Shown here: positions 45,130 through 56,367 of the stretch, in pieces
How positions within the stretch are numbered: position 1 is the first letter of the stretch
Layout: each line of letters begins with the position of its first letter
NCBI GenBank assembly: GCA_037178625.1
Contig: CM074134.1
Coordinates: forward strand, 3,224,001-3,288,000
Direction: 5' to 3'
Length of the DNA: 64,000 bases
Source of the DNA: Skeletonema tropicum
Lineage: Eukaryota > Bacillariophyta > Thalassiosirophyceae > Thalassiosirales > Thalassiosiraceae
Notes under the pieces: model-generated
The model's database searches: none
Seen by the model: only the letters and a program-made list of their open reading frames with translations
Told to the model about the DNA's origin: nothing
Translations under genes and position numbers: made by a program

Positions 45130-46240
45130 GTCTTTAGGCTGCATGCGTCAGATCCAGCATGCTTTCTCCAGGTACATGTCTGAGATACCCATCTTCCAAG
45201 CTTCCAACACACCTCTAAGCGTGCTGGGTTTCTGTGCTCTTACTTGGTAATACGGTTGGTGATATGTTGTCTATATGAAGGTACCACGGTCGGACTTCAC
45301 GGTGGTGGGTAGCGGCAAGGTGCTTGGATGGGTAGTCACCCATGTTCTCTTTTCCTGGATGCCATGTAATCTTAACTAATTTGCGTTTGACTTGGTCGGT
45401 GACCCAAAAGTAATTCTTCCTCATTGAAAGTGACCGATGCTTTTTCACCGTGTCGTTCGCGATGCCGGTGGCTGTGGCATTGTTGCAATGGACCGGTGTG
45501 GGGGGGCTGTCCAAGTTCTTCCAGGGTGAGGCGGAGGATTTTTCCTTCTTTGCAATTGTGGAAGAGACCACCCAGTTCCGCCTCTGCGGCTGATGCTACG
45601 ACGTATTTGAGGATGTTGCTTACAGCATAGACTGCACCATTGACTGGGATGGGTTGATCCTCGATCGGGACGGAGCCAAGGAAGTGCCATCCTGCGATCC
45701 TCCTTCGTGCCCGCGTTTCAGATAACGATGCATCACTGTGGATGTTGAGGATCATGTGGGATGCACGATACTGTATCTTTGCGTCTGGGTGCGTTGCGAG
45801 ATAGTCTAGAAATTGGTGGGCTCTTTTCTCGGTATCCTCGGTCGCTTTCGCTTGTTCGGATGCGAGAGATCCCAGTGCCAGTGCGACAAGGATGGTGTTG
45901 TCAATGGCGCGGCCATAGTAGAGGCCGGCTCCGACAATTTGTTGAATGCGGCGTTTCCGCTTCGGATCTAGAGGGGGGCTGAAGTGTCTTTGTCCATTGT
46001 TTCCTGTGCTGCCGCTCCTACTTCTTTGTTGGTGCTGGATGGGGGATGTCCTGAGTCCTGAGGTCGTCGTGGTTTTTGATGGTTGAAGTTTAAGAGCATT
46101 TTCTCGACGTATCCTGGCATAAGTAGATAGTGTCACAGTGCGATTTGCTAATCCCACTCAAGGGTTATCTCGCAATACTTACATTTTTCCATCCCAATCA
46201 GATTTGACTTGTAGTGCTCGCATGAAGAAGGTCTCTGCAT
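45130..46240 (-). mobile_element. Ty1/copia pol fragment, frameshifted
   Basis: In several frames this strand gives the end of a copia polyprotein. ITLEWD followed by ANRTVTLS and MPGYVEKMLLNF belongs to the end of reverse transcriptase. LDPKRKRRIQQIVGAGLYYG and YRASHMILNIHSDASLSETR open RNase H. AVYAVSNILKYVVASAAEAEL and WHPGKENMGDYPSKHLA close it. At least four frameshifts are needed, so it is dead. No LTRs are seen at its ends. Confidence 0.85.
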
Positions 46241-46610
46241 CGCTTTGTTTAGATACAACCTCGCGAGACGTACTTAGGAATTAATACATAGAAGTGCGGG
46301 GAGAGCATTGGTTGCTACACGAATCAGCCGTGCGTGCGGTGATCTCTTGCTCTTGCCTTCAAGTGAGTGTCACAGAACTCGTGCGTATGTATGTTTGAAA
46401 TTCTGGAAATACTCATCTTGCCGGTCATCTTGTTCTACTTATTCATGCTCGAAATTGAGCGAGGACCTCAAAATTGTTGTTCACCACAGCCACAGCACCC
46501 TTGCAACATCAGTGCTGTAACTCTGCAACAATAATGCTCTAGACCTTTGCCTATGCTCCAGCTTCAGGCCTCCAGCTCCGGCAAATACAAATGCATCATC
46601 TCTTGCTACA
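46241..46610. other. intergenic stretch
   Basis: No gene is seen. About 46268-46290 (cgtacttaggaattaatacat) resembles motifs near 12506 and 18022. Confidence 0.4.
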
Positions 46611-46865
46611 ATGAAGTTCACAATCAAAGAAGAGTTGCGCTCGAGCTTCATAAGCATGACAAACTTGATCTACTTGGACGAGGCATCAACAATCTCCATC
46701 TCCTTGGACGAGAAAGAAATAGAAGTCGGAAACCTAATGAATCGCACGAGAAGCTTTGGTTCAAGCGAAACAGTACTCAAAGACTGCAATGATCATTACT
46801 CCTTCAAGTTGATAGTGCTATCTATGTGGAGGAAAGAAGAAGACATAGCCGATGGAAGGCGGTGA
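46611..46865 (+). CDS. hypothetical protein, 84 aa, possibly a fragment
   Basis: Begins at an ATG and encodes MKFTIKEELRSSFISMTNLI followed by a Ser/Glu-rich middle and a basic end (MWRKEEDIADGRR). Composition is like a folded protein. No family is recognised. The stop is followed by coding-like sequence in another frame (AWFEDLEKQTQDKHL near 46875), so it may be a frameshifted remnant. Confidence 0.35.
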   Translation: MKFTIKEELRSSFISMTNLIYLDEASTISISLDEKEIEVGNLMNRTRSFGSSETVLKDCNDHYSFKLIVLSMWRKEEDIADGRR

Positions 46866-47221
46866 TGCTGAATGCATGGTTCGAGGATCTTGAGAAGCAA
46901 ACACAAGACAAGCATCTTTAAAAAGTCATGCTTCCTAGTAGGTATGGGTATGGTATCCGATGATGATGAAAAGAAATCGAGGGGGCAATGTATATTTGTT
47001 GCTTGGACAAGTCAGAATGTGCTCATGCGTGTGCTTGTTGCAGTTTTGCTGTATTGTGTAAATAAGGGTAACCCCAGTGAAAGATGCACTAGTTGGATGC
47101 ACTGAACTTGCTATTTGTTTACTAATATGATGATACTAATTCACTTCTCTTGTCTATGTCCTTACATCTGACACGATTGACCTATTCTTCATCGTCTCGT
47201 CACTATTGTATATCTCCCCTC
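46866..47221. other. intergenic stretch
   Basis: Apart from about 40 bases of coding-like sequence after 46866, I see nothing. It is the 3' side of the LRR gene. Confidence 0.4.
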
Positions 47222-48128
47222 CTAAGTAAGATCTCCCACTTCAAATGCGTTTGGTGGCAAATTGAGAAAAGAAAGGACACTATTCATCACAATATCTTGA
47301 GGTAAAAAACATTGGAGTGTAGGCGCAACATCCTCATCCAATAGGCGGCGATGCTCTGCTTTGTAGTCAATAATTCTCTCAAGAAGTGATTCAATCCAAT
47401 CTTGTATTGTCTGGGCCTTTTCTCCCACGATATCCACCTCATCATGATCATCATATTCATAGTAGCCAGCATCTGCATTGGGGAGAACCTGATTGATTGC
47501 ATCAATTTCTTCATTCATATCATTTCTCCAGTCCTCCAAATGTAATGCGGCGATAGTCTCATGAAGCTCCCCCTCACAACGAGATCTACGCGATTCAAAT
47601 TTTCACACCCTTGAAATGTGTTATCAACAGCAATCAAGCCATCTCTCAATGGAATGGTGATCCTTTCAAGAGAGGTGCAGTTGAGGAATGCATTACCAAA
47701 TGTTGCGCGTCCATCAGGGCCTGATCATGACCGAATGCACTATAATTAACGATCCTAACGGATGTCAGATTGATGCCCCGCAAAGAAATGCAGCTACCAA
47801 ATGCGTAATCTTCAATAATTTCCAAATCGCCGCATTCAACATCCGTCAGAGCATCACAGCCAGCGAATGCCCCCCGTTCAACAATTTTGACACCCGGCAT
47901 GATCACTCGTCTCAAGGAATGGCACTCAGAGAATGCTTCTTCTTCAATCTTTTCGACATCCTTATGGAAGACGACTTCCACGATGTTGGGATGATCTTCG
48001 AATGCCGAACGCAGAATGACGGTGACGGATTCATGCACGAAGATATGAGTTGCACCGCGGGGAATACGTTCGCCTTCCTCACCCCTGTAGATGTATCGCA
48101 TGAAATTGTTAACGCCCCTTGCCGCCAT
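47222..48128 (-). pseudogene. BspA-like leucine-rich-repeat protein, two frameshifts
   Basis: ATG at 48128. The first 130 residues have LRR_5/BspA repeats: IVEVVFHKDVEKIEEEAFSE, RRVIMPGVKIVERGAFAGC, DVECGDLEIIEDYAFGSC. One frameshift near 47725 and another near 47578 must be bridged to reach the C-terminal part: TFGNAFLNCTSLERITIPLR, then GELHETIAALHLEDWRNDMN and the acidic tail ending NLPPNAFEVGDLT. That C-terminal motif is characteristic of a large diatom LRR family of unknown role. The frameshifts make this copy either a pseudogene or a region of sequence error. Single exon. Confidence 0.8.
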
Positions 48129-48302
48129 GATAGATAGTAAAATATTTTAGCATGTGTTTCGAATTGACAAGTAGTGTTTAGATATGCTGAGCTTCTCGTT
48201 GTCATTGAAGCAAGTACATAGCGTAGCAAGATTGGGTTATGGTTATGGTGTGGAGTTGGGTTGAAACTTGAAACAGGCGGAGCGGGAAGGCTGTTCCGAG
48301 CC

Positions 48303-48515
48303 GAGGGGCTTTAAATTAGGTTTCTGTGCTACGGTAACCTTCGTATCACTGGTAAATGAAAATATTTGGAACAGAAAAGCATCTGTGAATGGCTGAGAAG
48401 TAAGACTCTTGAGTCGACTGAGAGCTACTTCTTTGTGAAGTAGATCTGCCACCTGTAAGGTAGGTACAATAAAGATGAAATTTGGTCATCATTATAATGA
48501 CGACGCTGTTATCGG
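48303..48515 (+). repeat. dispersed repeat, copy 2
   Basis: Same-strand match to 133-330 with a few extra bases (aagtaagactcttgagtcgactga; ctgccacctgtaaggtaggtac). It lies 175-390 bases upstream of the LRR gene start. Confidence 0.8.
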
Positions 48516-49046
48516 ACCATTGTTGCTCTCATCGGCCCTCGGGGCGCCTGTAACAGATCAAACGTTGTCACTGTAGCAATGAGCCGCTTGTAGTGGCCCA
48601 AAACACTTGCCTACGATAGCATAGAAGCATATCAGGATTGCATAGACTAATACATCTCTACAAGCTATGCTATAGCTTGGTAGATGACCTAATGCCGCCA
48701 AGTAGTCAGAGGATGAGACATCAAACACAAGGTAGCCAACTTCAATATCACGAATTCTCCCCAATGAAGTAAAATTTGGCCACCAAACCTGATAGAGCGA
48801 AAGGAAATCACTTCTTCATCTTTTATACATCCGGATAACATGTACCTCTAGTAGAGTGAAGGACGATGAGACCACAACAACTTCTCACTCTTGTTTCTCC
48901 ATGTCACTCGCAGCAGCTATCCATAAAGCAACAAAGCAGCAGCAGCAGCAGCAGCGTACGCGACGGCCGAGTTGATAGCAACACAAACAAGTCGTCCAAT
49001 TGCGCCGCCGCCGCCAAGGACACGGAAGATGTTGCATCTCGAAGTG

Positions 49047-49358
49047 AGGAAACAAATTAAGGAATAGCAGTGAATGATGTATGATGTAGAATATTATCAT
49101 GAAAGTTTGAGGAGTGTTATGGAATCACTTTGTTGGTAGCGCCTATTTGAACATTGTTGCTTTAATTTCAGTGGAGGGATAAGAAGTGAAAGCAACAAGT
49201 AGAGGAAGCAAATTGAGGAATAGCAGCGAATGGTGTATGATGTAGAATATTATCATGAAAGTTTGAGGAGAGTTATGGAATCACTTTGTTGGTAGCGCCT
49301 ATTTGAACATTGTTGCTTTAATTTCAGTGGAGGGATAAGAAGTGAAAGCAACAAGTAG
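49047..49358 (+). repeat. 156-base tandem duplication
   Basis: Two copies, 49047-49202 and 49203-49358, nearly identical over their length (gaatattatcatgaaagtttgagga; ggaatcactttgttggtagc; ggagggataagaagtgaaag). A few substitutions separate them (gtgaatgatg and gcgaatggtg). No coding potential is seen. Confidence 0.9.
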
Positions 49359-49589
49359 ACATGAAGTGGATTGAGCATGTGCCACAATATTGTGCTCTGG
49401 AACCCCAAACTCAGAGAGTGCGGTCCGAAGACGTTTAACATGCCCAGGGCCAATTTGTATAGCACCGGCTTCCACGGTGCTGGGCCAATTTATATAGCAC
49501 CGGCTTCCACGGTGCTGAAGTTGTTGCTCGATCTCATCTACTGTTCTTCCCGATCATGAATCATGTAACTCACCTGTAATCATCGGCCA

Positions 49590-49830
49590 TCGGCTGCGGT
49601 CGCCAGAAAAGCGCCTGCTTCAATAGCGGCCGGCGAGCGGAGGAGAGTTGGCCGACATGGTGGTTTGGTAGTAATGATGTTGACGGTTTGCTCGAAAAAT
49701 TATGAGCTGTGCTCAGCAAGCAGAGGCAGCGGCATGTGGCTTCGATAGCAATTTGCCATCCATGATTGAATGAATAGCTGTGAGAGCGCCTCACGAAGCA
49801 GTCTGTCGGTATGATTGAATGAACAAATGG
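49590..49830 (-). repeat. dispersed repeat, most complete copy
   Basis: The reverse complement matches 27541-27668 and 29215-29345, which together make the same unit. This copy shows the original order. Confidence 0.65.
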
Positions 49831-51395
49831 CTGTAAGAGCGCTCAATGCTGCCGGTGTTGGCGACATCATGATCGATCTCACCATCTTGTGAGCTCTTTT
49901 TGATGATTTTTGTTCACGTGACATGAGCGACAGTAAAGTCGAGTACCGGAGTGACAGGCAATGTTCAAGTTGAGCTTGAACTCATCAGTACTTATTTTGC
50001 ATCAAATCCTCTTCCTACCCTACATAAAAGTAGATATCTATCGCCTGTGCCGTCCGCAGCATCACAGGGAACAACATAACCAACGTTACCACCAGAAGTA
50101 GTACTACTGAAACGACACTTTCGTACAAAGTATCCACATCTAATAAAGGTGGCCATTGAGGGGAAGTACATATTATTATACGGAGTTGGGTTCTGGTTCT
50201 GTTGATTATCGTAGTCATAGTATTACATCCAAATTTCATCGTGTGAAGAAGAACAAGTTTGATATATACAGAAGAGCGGTTGTGATGAAGAGCGTTGTGT
50301 GTTGTGTAGTTGCTGGGATGGTGTGTGGTTGAAGTGAGAAGAAGGAGAAAGAACAATCTGGTGTAGAGTCGGAGTAACGAGATGCATGGGAACAACCAAA
50401 CAAAGCTTGATTTACAAAATATTAGATAGCGGAATAATATATTTAGACAGCAGTTGCCAACGAATGAACGAGCTCTCATCATCATCATCATTTTTGCAGA
50501 TTTGCATTGGCAGGTCAGGCAGCCCCAGGTCTGATGTGTGAGTCTGACACGACACAAACACGACTTGCGCTAATATTGTCCTTATCCATTCAATCGATGC
50601 ATTGTCATTAGATACGCATGTCAAGTAACGCCGCTTGTTGTGAACAGCTGGTTGTGGACAAAAAAGTCAAGATACTATTTGGGCGCATCTAGTCCAACCT
50701 TGTCCTATCGATGTCAACTATAAATTATAAAGCAGCATCTTTTGATGTGCATTTTAGGTAGGGTAGAAGCTCCTCTTTGAACCTCATGTCCATACTCACC
50801 TGGTCATTTGGTAATTTCTACCAACGCTGTTACAGACGGGAGATGTAACGACTATAGGAAGATGCAACGACTATACAGTAGCAGAGTAAACCGCAAACCA
50901 GACAATCAGATTAAGATTGAGATCCCAGGCGATGTGTTCATTTGCTATGGCTCTTGCATGTGAAAGTGTTGAAGTCAGGTGGAAATGTGTTGATCTCTTT
51001 CCAGTGTCTATCTAATATCATGGTCTTGGATGAGCGGCTGGTCGCGTCCTGAGGCTGTGGATGGAAGACATCATTTCAGGAGCTTATTTCTCATTTCTCC
51101 TGTGTTTATCTTCGGCACATGAACCGGTAGTAAAAAGTGTCTTGATGTCTCCTTGATCTGATCGTGTTTCCTTTAGGTTTGCAATTCGCATCATTCTGTG
51201 TTGTCCGTTGACAGAGAAGCGACACTTCTTCGCCTTCTGCTTTTACATCATCTTTTCTGAATAGAGCAGTTGCCCCGCTCTCCCGAGTTGGATAGAGTAA
51301 GAAGTAGTAGCCGCTGCAACTTCAGTGCATTTCTGTTTCTGTCTCAGTTGTCAGTTCTACAAATCCATCTCATCCAATCGAACGAAACACTGCTG

Positions 51396-51821
51396 ATGAG
51401 TACCAATACCAATACAAGCTCCACCATGAGCTCCTTCGCCATCCCGATGAAAGACGAGCCGTCGGCTCAGAAGAAGATAGTTGACACTCGGAACCTGACT
51501 GAAGACGACCTCAAAAGGCTCAAGAAGCAGGACCCTTTCCTCTACTTCTCGATACCAGCAGTTCGCACCGCAACCCTTCTCAATAGAGATGTAGAAATGT
51601 CGTCTCTGAAGAATGGCCGGTGTTCTCGTAGGGCGTCTTGTCCTTCACCTCCAAGACAAACTGAGTCTACTGCAACTACCAAGGTCGAGAGGCGGAGCTG
51701 TATTTCCTTCGAATGTCACACAGACTTGATATTTGAAGATTTTTTTGATGAGATGGCAGATGATGATGAGTTTGATTCAATGTTTCGCCAGCTGCAGCTG
51801 AATCATCGAGAAAAGCAGTAG
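51396..51821 (+). CDS. QDPFLYFS-family small protein, 141 aa
   Basis: The first ATG in frame is at 51396. Residues about 32-50 (DLKRLKKQDPFLYFSIPAVR) and about 104-125 (SCISFECHTDLIFEDFFDEM) are the two conserved blocks shared with the gene at 9411. A Ser-rich linker with RRASCPS, a basic phospho-site-like motif, lies between them. The C-terminus is acidic. It is a diatom-typical family of unknown function, possibly regulatory given the Ser/Arg linker. Single exon with no targeting signal. Confidence 0.8.
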   Translation: MSTNTNTSSTMSSFAIPMKDEPSAQKKIVDTRNLTEDDLKRLKKQDPFLYFSIPAVRTATLLNRDVEMSSLKNGRCSRRASCPSPPRQTESTATTKVERRSCISFECHTDLIFEDFFDEMADDDEFDSMFRQLQLNHREKQ

Positions 51822-52165
51822 CACAGGAGTCTGTAGATAGAAGAAGGAACTATCTGTGTTATGACATCATAGTGATTAGGAGTAGGTACCATATATCGTA
51901 AACATAAAAAAAAATTGAATGAATTCTATATCTTATACGAATACTCACATTGAAGGACATGAATTAAAAGACAAGATCTTGTCTCGCTCATGATGCACTC
52001 CATTCCTGCCAATGACTCGAAGTAGATGCAGTGATCTTTCAATAGAAAAGAGCAGGATGCAGAGCGGGCAGCACGCTTATCGGATAGCATCGAGTTTAAA
52101 AGATAGACAAGGTTCGTTTACATCAACATTATGTCATATCACATGCAACTACATTTTCTCTTGAA
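51822..52165. other. intergenic stretch
   Basis: 3' regions of two convergent genes, with a poly-A run at 51906. No other feature is seen. Confidence 0.45.
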
Positions 52166-52910
52166 TCAAACGACGCTCATTGAGTCGTTTTGATCGATCG
52201 TTATTCTTCGATACCTCTTGATGGGCCTTGCAGTTGCAGCGCTGACACCGCTAGAAATGAAATCATTTGTTGGCTGCAAACTTGTCGTTGTCTTTATGGC
52301 AGAGCGTAAGTTTAACAATTGCATACCTTTTCTTGTTACAGATTGAAGCAGCTTCACAGTCTTTAATGATGCGCCACTCATGATGGCATGTTCAAGAGGG
52401 GACATTTCTTCGTTGTCTTCTAGTGCAGTTGGATGGATTGAGTACGATAGTAAGGCCACGATAGCTTCATAATCTGGAGCTTGCTTCGACCCGTTGCGAT
52501 TATCTCCCTCAAATAGCACACAGGAGCTATCACATAAGAAGTGCAATGGCGTCTTCCCCTCCTCGTCTTGAAAGATGCATGCTTCCGGGCATGCATTCGC
52601 TAGGATCGTTAGTAGCGAAGCCGACGCTTTTGAGCCCGCTGCTACATGAAGAGGAGTCCGACCAAGGCAGTCTGTAGCAGCCGGCATGTCGGGGCAAAGT
52701 TTAATTATCTCGATGATAATGTCTAGTGGAGAATTGTATCGAATTGCAGCGTGCAGTAGGGTCATTCCGTGTAGTCGAGAACACGAAGAGACATCGTTTG
52801 CGAAGACCCGGAACAAAGCGGGTCGTGATATGTAGAACAGACCGAAAGGTCTCCCAATCTTGGGAGGAAATTAGTTGAAGAATGGTGTAGATAGAGTTGG
52901 AGTTGGACAT
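52166..52910 (-). CDS. ankyrin-repeat protein, probable frameshift near start
   Basis: The likely start, ATG at 52910, gives MSNSNSIYTILQLISSQDWE, then a one-base frameshift near 52830-52850 leads into RPALFRVFANDVSS and the ankyrin repeats. Repeats: GMTLLHAAIRYNSPLDIIIE, GRTPLHVAAGSKASASLLTI, GKTPLHFLCDSS and EMSPLEHAIMSGASLKTVKL. The C-terminal tail is basic (RPIKRYRRITID). The organisation matches a large diatom ankyrin family of unknown function. Without the frameshift it would be about 247 residues. If the shift is real, translation could restart at the Met of GMTLL. Confidence 0.75.
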
Positions 52911-53878
52911 GATAGTATAACGTTGCTGCAGATGCGGTTGTAACCTTCCTGTCGTTTCATGATTATCTGCTCACACTACATACTGCTACTCTGTACATCC
53001 TCACTTTGGTTCGTTGTTGATAGATTCATTGAGTGAATGACCTCCTTCGCCGGTTTACATGAGACTGTGCACACCAGATCAGCTGAAGCGGGTACATATC
53101 ACATTACGAGTAATAGTATCAGGAGCGGGAGTCGAATTGATGCGTCACGACACTGTCAGATCTTGCTTTCTGTTGCAAATAAGGTGATTAACAACTCTAT
53201 CAATATATCTCGTGAGAAATTTGCAATCATCGCATCAAATTTCGTCACCTTTCTTCTTCTCACTTTTTTGCACCCTTAGAGTGTCAGGTATAGGTACAGA
53301 ACACGTAGGTACAGAACACTAACTTTGGATAGCATCTTCTCTTGTTCAGGTTAACCTTATCTCTTGGTAAACGGTGTGACTGGATTTCTGCCGCTTCTTC
53401 GCCCGCCCGCGGCTCTGAGCCAGTGCTGCATAACTTGGCAAAAGTGATGTACCAGTACGCCGGGTTGAGATTTTGGAGAGAGAGCATGACATAAGAATCT
53501 GATCAACCTCATCCCTCCACAATAGACTTTATCCTGTCCCGAGTTACGAAGATTTGACGTCATTCCGGACATGGTGGAAATCATGCTCGTCCGAGAGTTG
53601 CGAGCTTTAAGAGTACGAATACATGGCTTGGCATAGCTTCTCAAAACGCAATCCGTATGGGCAGTGCAATAATATGCTTCTATGCCAACGTAGTCAAGTA
53701 TCAATAAGCCTCCGGAAGCGGCTTGTAACTAACTATTGAAAACGTTTGATACGATTTGGCTCCTCACGTCAGGCTTTCAATATTAACTTGGACACTAAAT
53801 TATCGACGGATTATCACACATAATTACATTCTTCTTTCGCTCATGCGCAGTACAATTGAAACATGTTCAGTCCCCCAG
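52911..53878. other. gene-free stretch
   Basis: No supported gene. A short direct duplication (aggtacagaacac, twice) is at 53294-53320. Confidence 0.5.
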
Positions 53879-54205
53879 TCATACCTTGGGTAGATTACTT
53901 CTACTCCTTGCCCAATCCAACGCTTTGTTGACTTTCTCTGCTATGCTTGGATCCACAAAGCCAGAACCCGATGTACATGACGATGCAGGAGTTAAGGGGG
54001 TGATGCGAGTTCTTCATTAAGTGTGTATGAATCAATTCGAGACACGGATGCGAACGACGTTTCGTTGCCTTGATTTCTTCCAAGGCTGCAGATGTTTCTT
54101 TTAGAGATGCCACACGAGTTTCTGAATTGGACACTTCCAGTAAATCCTGGGTCTCTTCTAATTTCGCAGCATGGGCCTCTGCAATTTCCTTATCAGAACA
54201 ATCCC
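53879..54205 (-). pseudogene. coiled-coil gene fragment, frameshifted
   Basis: The minus strand encodes SDKEIAEAHAAKLEETQDLL then VSNSETRVASLKETSAALEE, a clear coiled coil. After a frameshift it ends GFVDPSIAEKVNKALDWARS and a stop at 53879. The N-terminal part is missing. It looks like the tail of a longer protein that I cannot identify. Confidence 0.5.
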
Positions 54206-55137
54206 CAGTTCGGGACTAGCTGTCATACAAGCACTCTATGAGAGCAACAATGGCCCGATAACCGCGTCATCACATTTACTATTTACAGTACAGATGGCAG
54301 TACTATTTCCCCAGGAAGTAGCTCTCATTCAGTCGACCTCGAGTCGTACGTCTCAACCATCCACAGATGCTTTTCTCGTTTACAATACCAAAGATATGTA
54401 TGTTGTTTACCGTATCACAGAAATGACCTAAAGCCCCACATACACACACACATCAAAAGAAAAGATGCAAGATGCAAGATCCGCCCGGGAACCATCCGCC
54501 TTCCCTTGGCTTGCTCCTGCCTTGCATACTGTTCCATTGAGATGAATTTGCAAGCACCTATTTTGTGCGACGCTTTAACTTTTTTTCTCGTGGGAGTTTC
54601 AGCTCCGTCTTTGTATCGTCGCGCACGTCAGTTCTCCCTCTGCGCGACTAACTGACCGCCGTTTGTGTTTATGTGGGTAGCAAAGTCCTAAGCGTCGCAC
54701 AATTAAGCAACCTCCTCCAACTTGCTCCAACTTGAAGTTGTGTCATTGAGTGTGGGTTCCGATAAAAAACCAGTACCGTTTCTTTTCATACTAGTTCCTA
54801 TGTACTTCCGGCACTCACTTGTATTGCCATCAACCATCAAAAGGACCCAGACCATGGTGAAAAATGGCATCCTACGACCCTCAATAACACAGTAACTAGA
54901 AAGGTTTTGACCTTCCTTGCAGTGGTAATCTTCATCCCTTGGCAATTAGGATCTTATCGATACCTTACTTGCCACCATCAGCCTGATAGTGAAAAAAACT
55001 TGCAAGCTGAACTCAATAGTACAGTAGCTTGTGATCTCACCATCATTTGTCTGGTCCTGTGAGCTGTGAGCGTTCGGGGCCATTCGAACCATAATCTATT
55101 CCTTCGGGCTCTTTTGTTGAGCGATATTATAATAAAA
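54206..55137. other. gene-poor stretch
   Basis: A minus-strand frame at 54703-54945 (IEGRRMPFFTMVWVLLMVDG) has a hydrophobic segment but no ATG at its start and follows a stop; it is not called. No other feature is seen. The right part is the promoter of the MYND gene. Confidence 0.45.
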
Positions 55138-56055
55138 ATGAGCGCAAGCGCAAAGGCAAAGGCGGTAGCGGCCGACGAGACGTGTGATTCATGCGGCGTC
55201 GCCGGAGGTGATGATGTCAATTTGAAGAAATGTACTGCCTGCCATCTGGTGAAATATTGTGGCATTGAATGTCAACGTAATCACAGACCAGAACACAAAG
55301 CAGCGTGCAAGAAACGGGCGGCTGAATTAAAAGATGAGTTGTTATTCAAGCAGCCCGAAAGCACGCATCTCGGCGATTGCCCGATCTGTATCTTACCGAT
55401 CCCAACTCCCACGCTTGGTGCGATGAACTATAATGTGATGTCATGCTGCACCAACGTGATATGTTATGGATGTGTGCATGCCAATACGGTGCGAGAGATA
55501 GAAGGAAGATTGTCACCTTCATGTCCATTCTGTCGAACTAAATTACCGAAAAATCAAGTAGATTCCAATCTTAATTTAATGAAGAGAGTTGAAGCGAAAG
55601 ACCCACTTGCTTTGCATGATGCGGGAATGCAACGTTTTCAAGCTGGTGACTATGTTGCTGCGGTTGAGTATTGGAAAAAAGCTGCTGGATTGGGACACAT
55701 TGAAGCGCACTATCACTTATCTGGGGTATATAAAGAGGGGCTTGGTGTTGACCAAGACATGAAAAAGTTCATATATCATGAGGAACAAGCCGTCATCGGT
55801 GGACATCCCAAAGCAAGGCACTGTCTTGGTGTGGAGGAGTGGAATAGGGGCAACATTGACAGGGCAGTGAAGCATTTCATCATTGCCGCAAATCTCGGCT
55901 GTGATGAATCAATAGAAAAGCTAAAGAAGGGTTATGCATGTGGTGCGGTCGGCAAAGATGACTTCGCTGCTGCCCTCCGTGCACATCAGGCTGCAGTAGA
56001 TGCAATGAAAAGTCCTCAGAGGGATACAGCAAAAGAATTTCGAAAGAGGTTTTAG
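55138..56055 (+). CDS. MYND zinc-finger and Sel1-repeat protein
   Basis: ATG at 55138, 305 residues, single exon. Residues about 16-60 form a MYND finger: CDSCGVAGG, CTACHLVKYCGIECQRNHRPEH and CK. A second Cys-rich RING-like segment follows (CPICILPIP ... CCTNVICYGCVHA ... CPFCRTKLP). The C-terminal half has Sel1-like repeats (ALHDAGMQRFQAGDYVAAVE, AHYHLSGVYKEGLGVDQDMK, ARHCLGVEEWNRGNIDRAVK). This family is greatly expanded in Thalassiosira-type diatoms. A protein-interaction or ubiquitin-related role is plausible but unproven. It is tail to tail with a close paralogue. Confidence 0.9.
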   Translation: MSASAKAKAVAADETCDSCGVAGGDDVNLKKCTACHLVKYCGIECQRNHRPEHKAACKKRAAELKDELLFKQPESTHLGDCPICILPIPTPTLGAMNYNVMSCCTNVICYGCVHANTVREIEGRLSPSCPFCRTKLPKNQVDSNLNLMKRVEAKDPLALHDAGMQRFQAGDYVAAVEYWKKAAGLGHIEAHYHLSGVYKEGLGVDQDMKKFIYHEEQAVIGGHPKARHCLGVEEWNRGNIDRAVKHFIIAANLGCDESIEKLKKGYACGAVGKDDFAAALRAHQAAVDAMKSPQRDTAKEFRKRF

Positions 56056-56367
56056 GGGGGGGGAGAGAACCTGATAATAATTATTGTTTGAAGTCATGCC
56101 AACGCAGAATTCACAGGTGCAAAGAGAATAAAGATGTACTCTTTGTTTCGCGGGAATGGTTTACAACTATGACTGATGTCACTTGTAGCTGTGAATTTCA
56201 ATATACGTCTAATAAGTCGAGGTTAATGATAACGTTTGAGACATCGTTATTCCAGTTACCACCTATTACTCCAGAATTTTTTTGACTTATGCCTCTCTTC
56301 TCTTATCGTGTTATCTCAGAGAAGCCTTCTCCATCTTGCTAGCCGCCTGAACTAAAAGCAATCCCCC

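Larger units (their letters stand above)
48129..51395. other. gene-poor stretch of about 3.3 kb, rich in repeats
   Basis: No gene with family support. It holds the second copy of the 133-330 repeat (48303-48515), a 156-base tandem duplication (49047-49358), a 37-base duplication at about 49445-49520 (ccggcttccacggtgctg), and the dispersed repeat at about 49590-49830. A short frame at 48866-49060 has an ATG but is only low-complexity. About 50000-50630 shows no coding signal. Confidence 0.5.
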
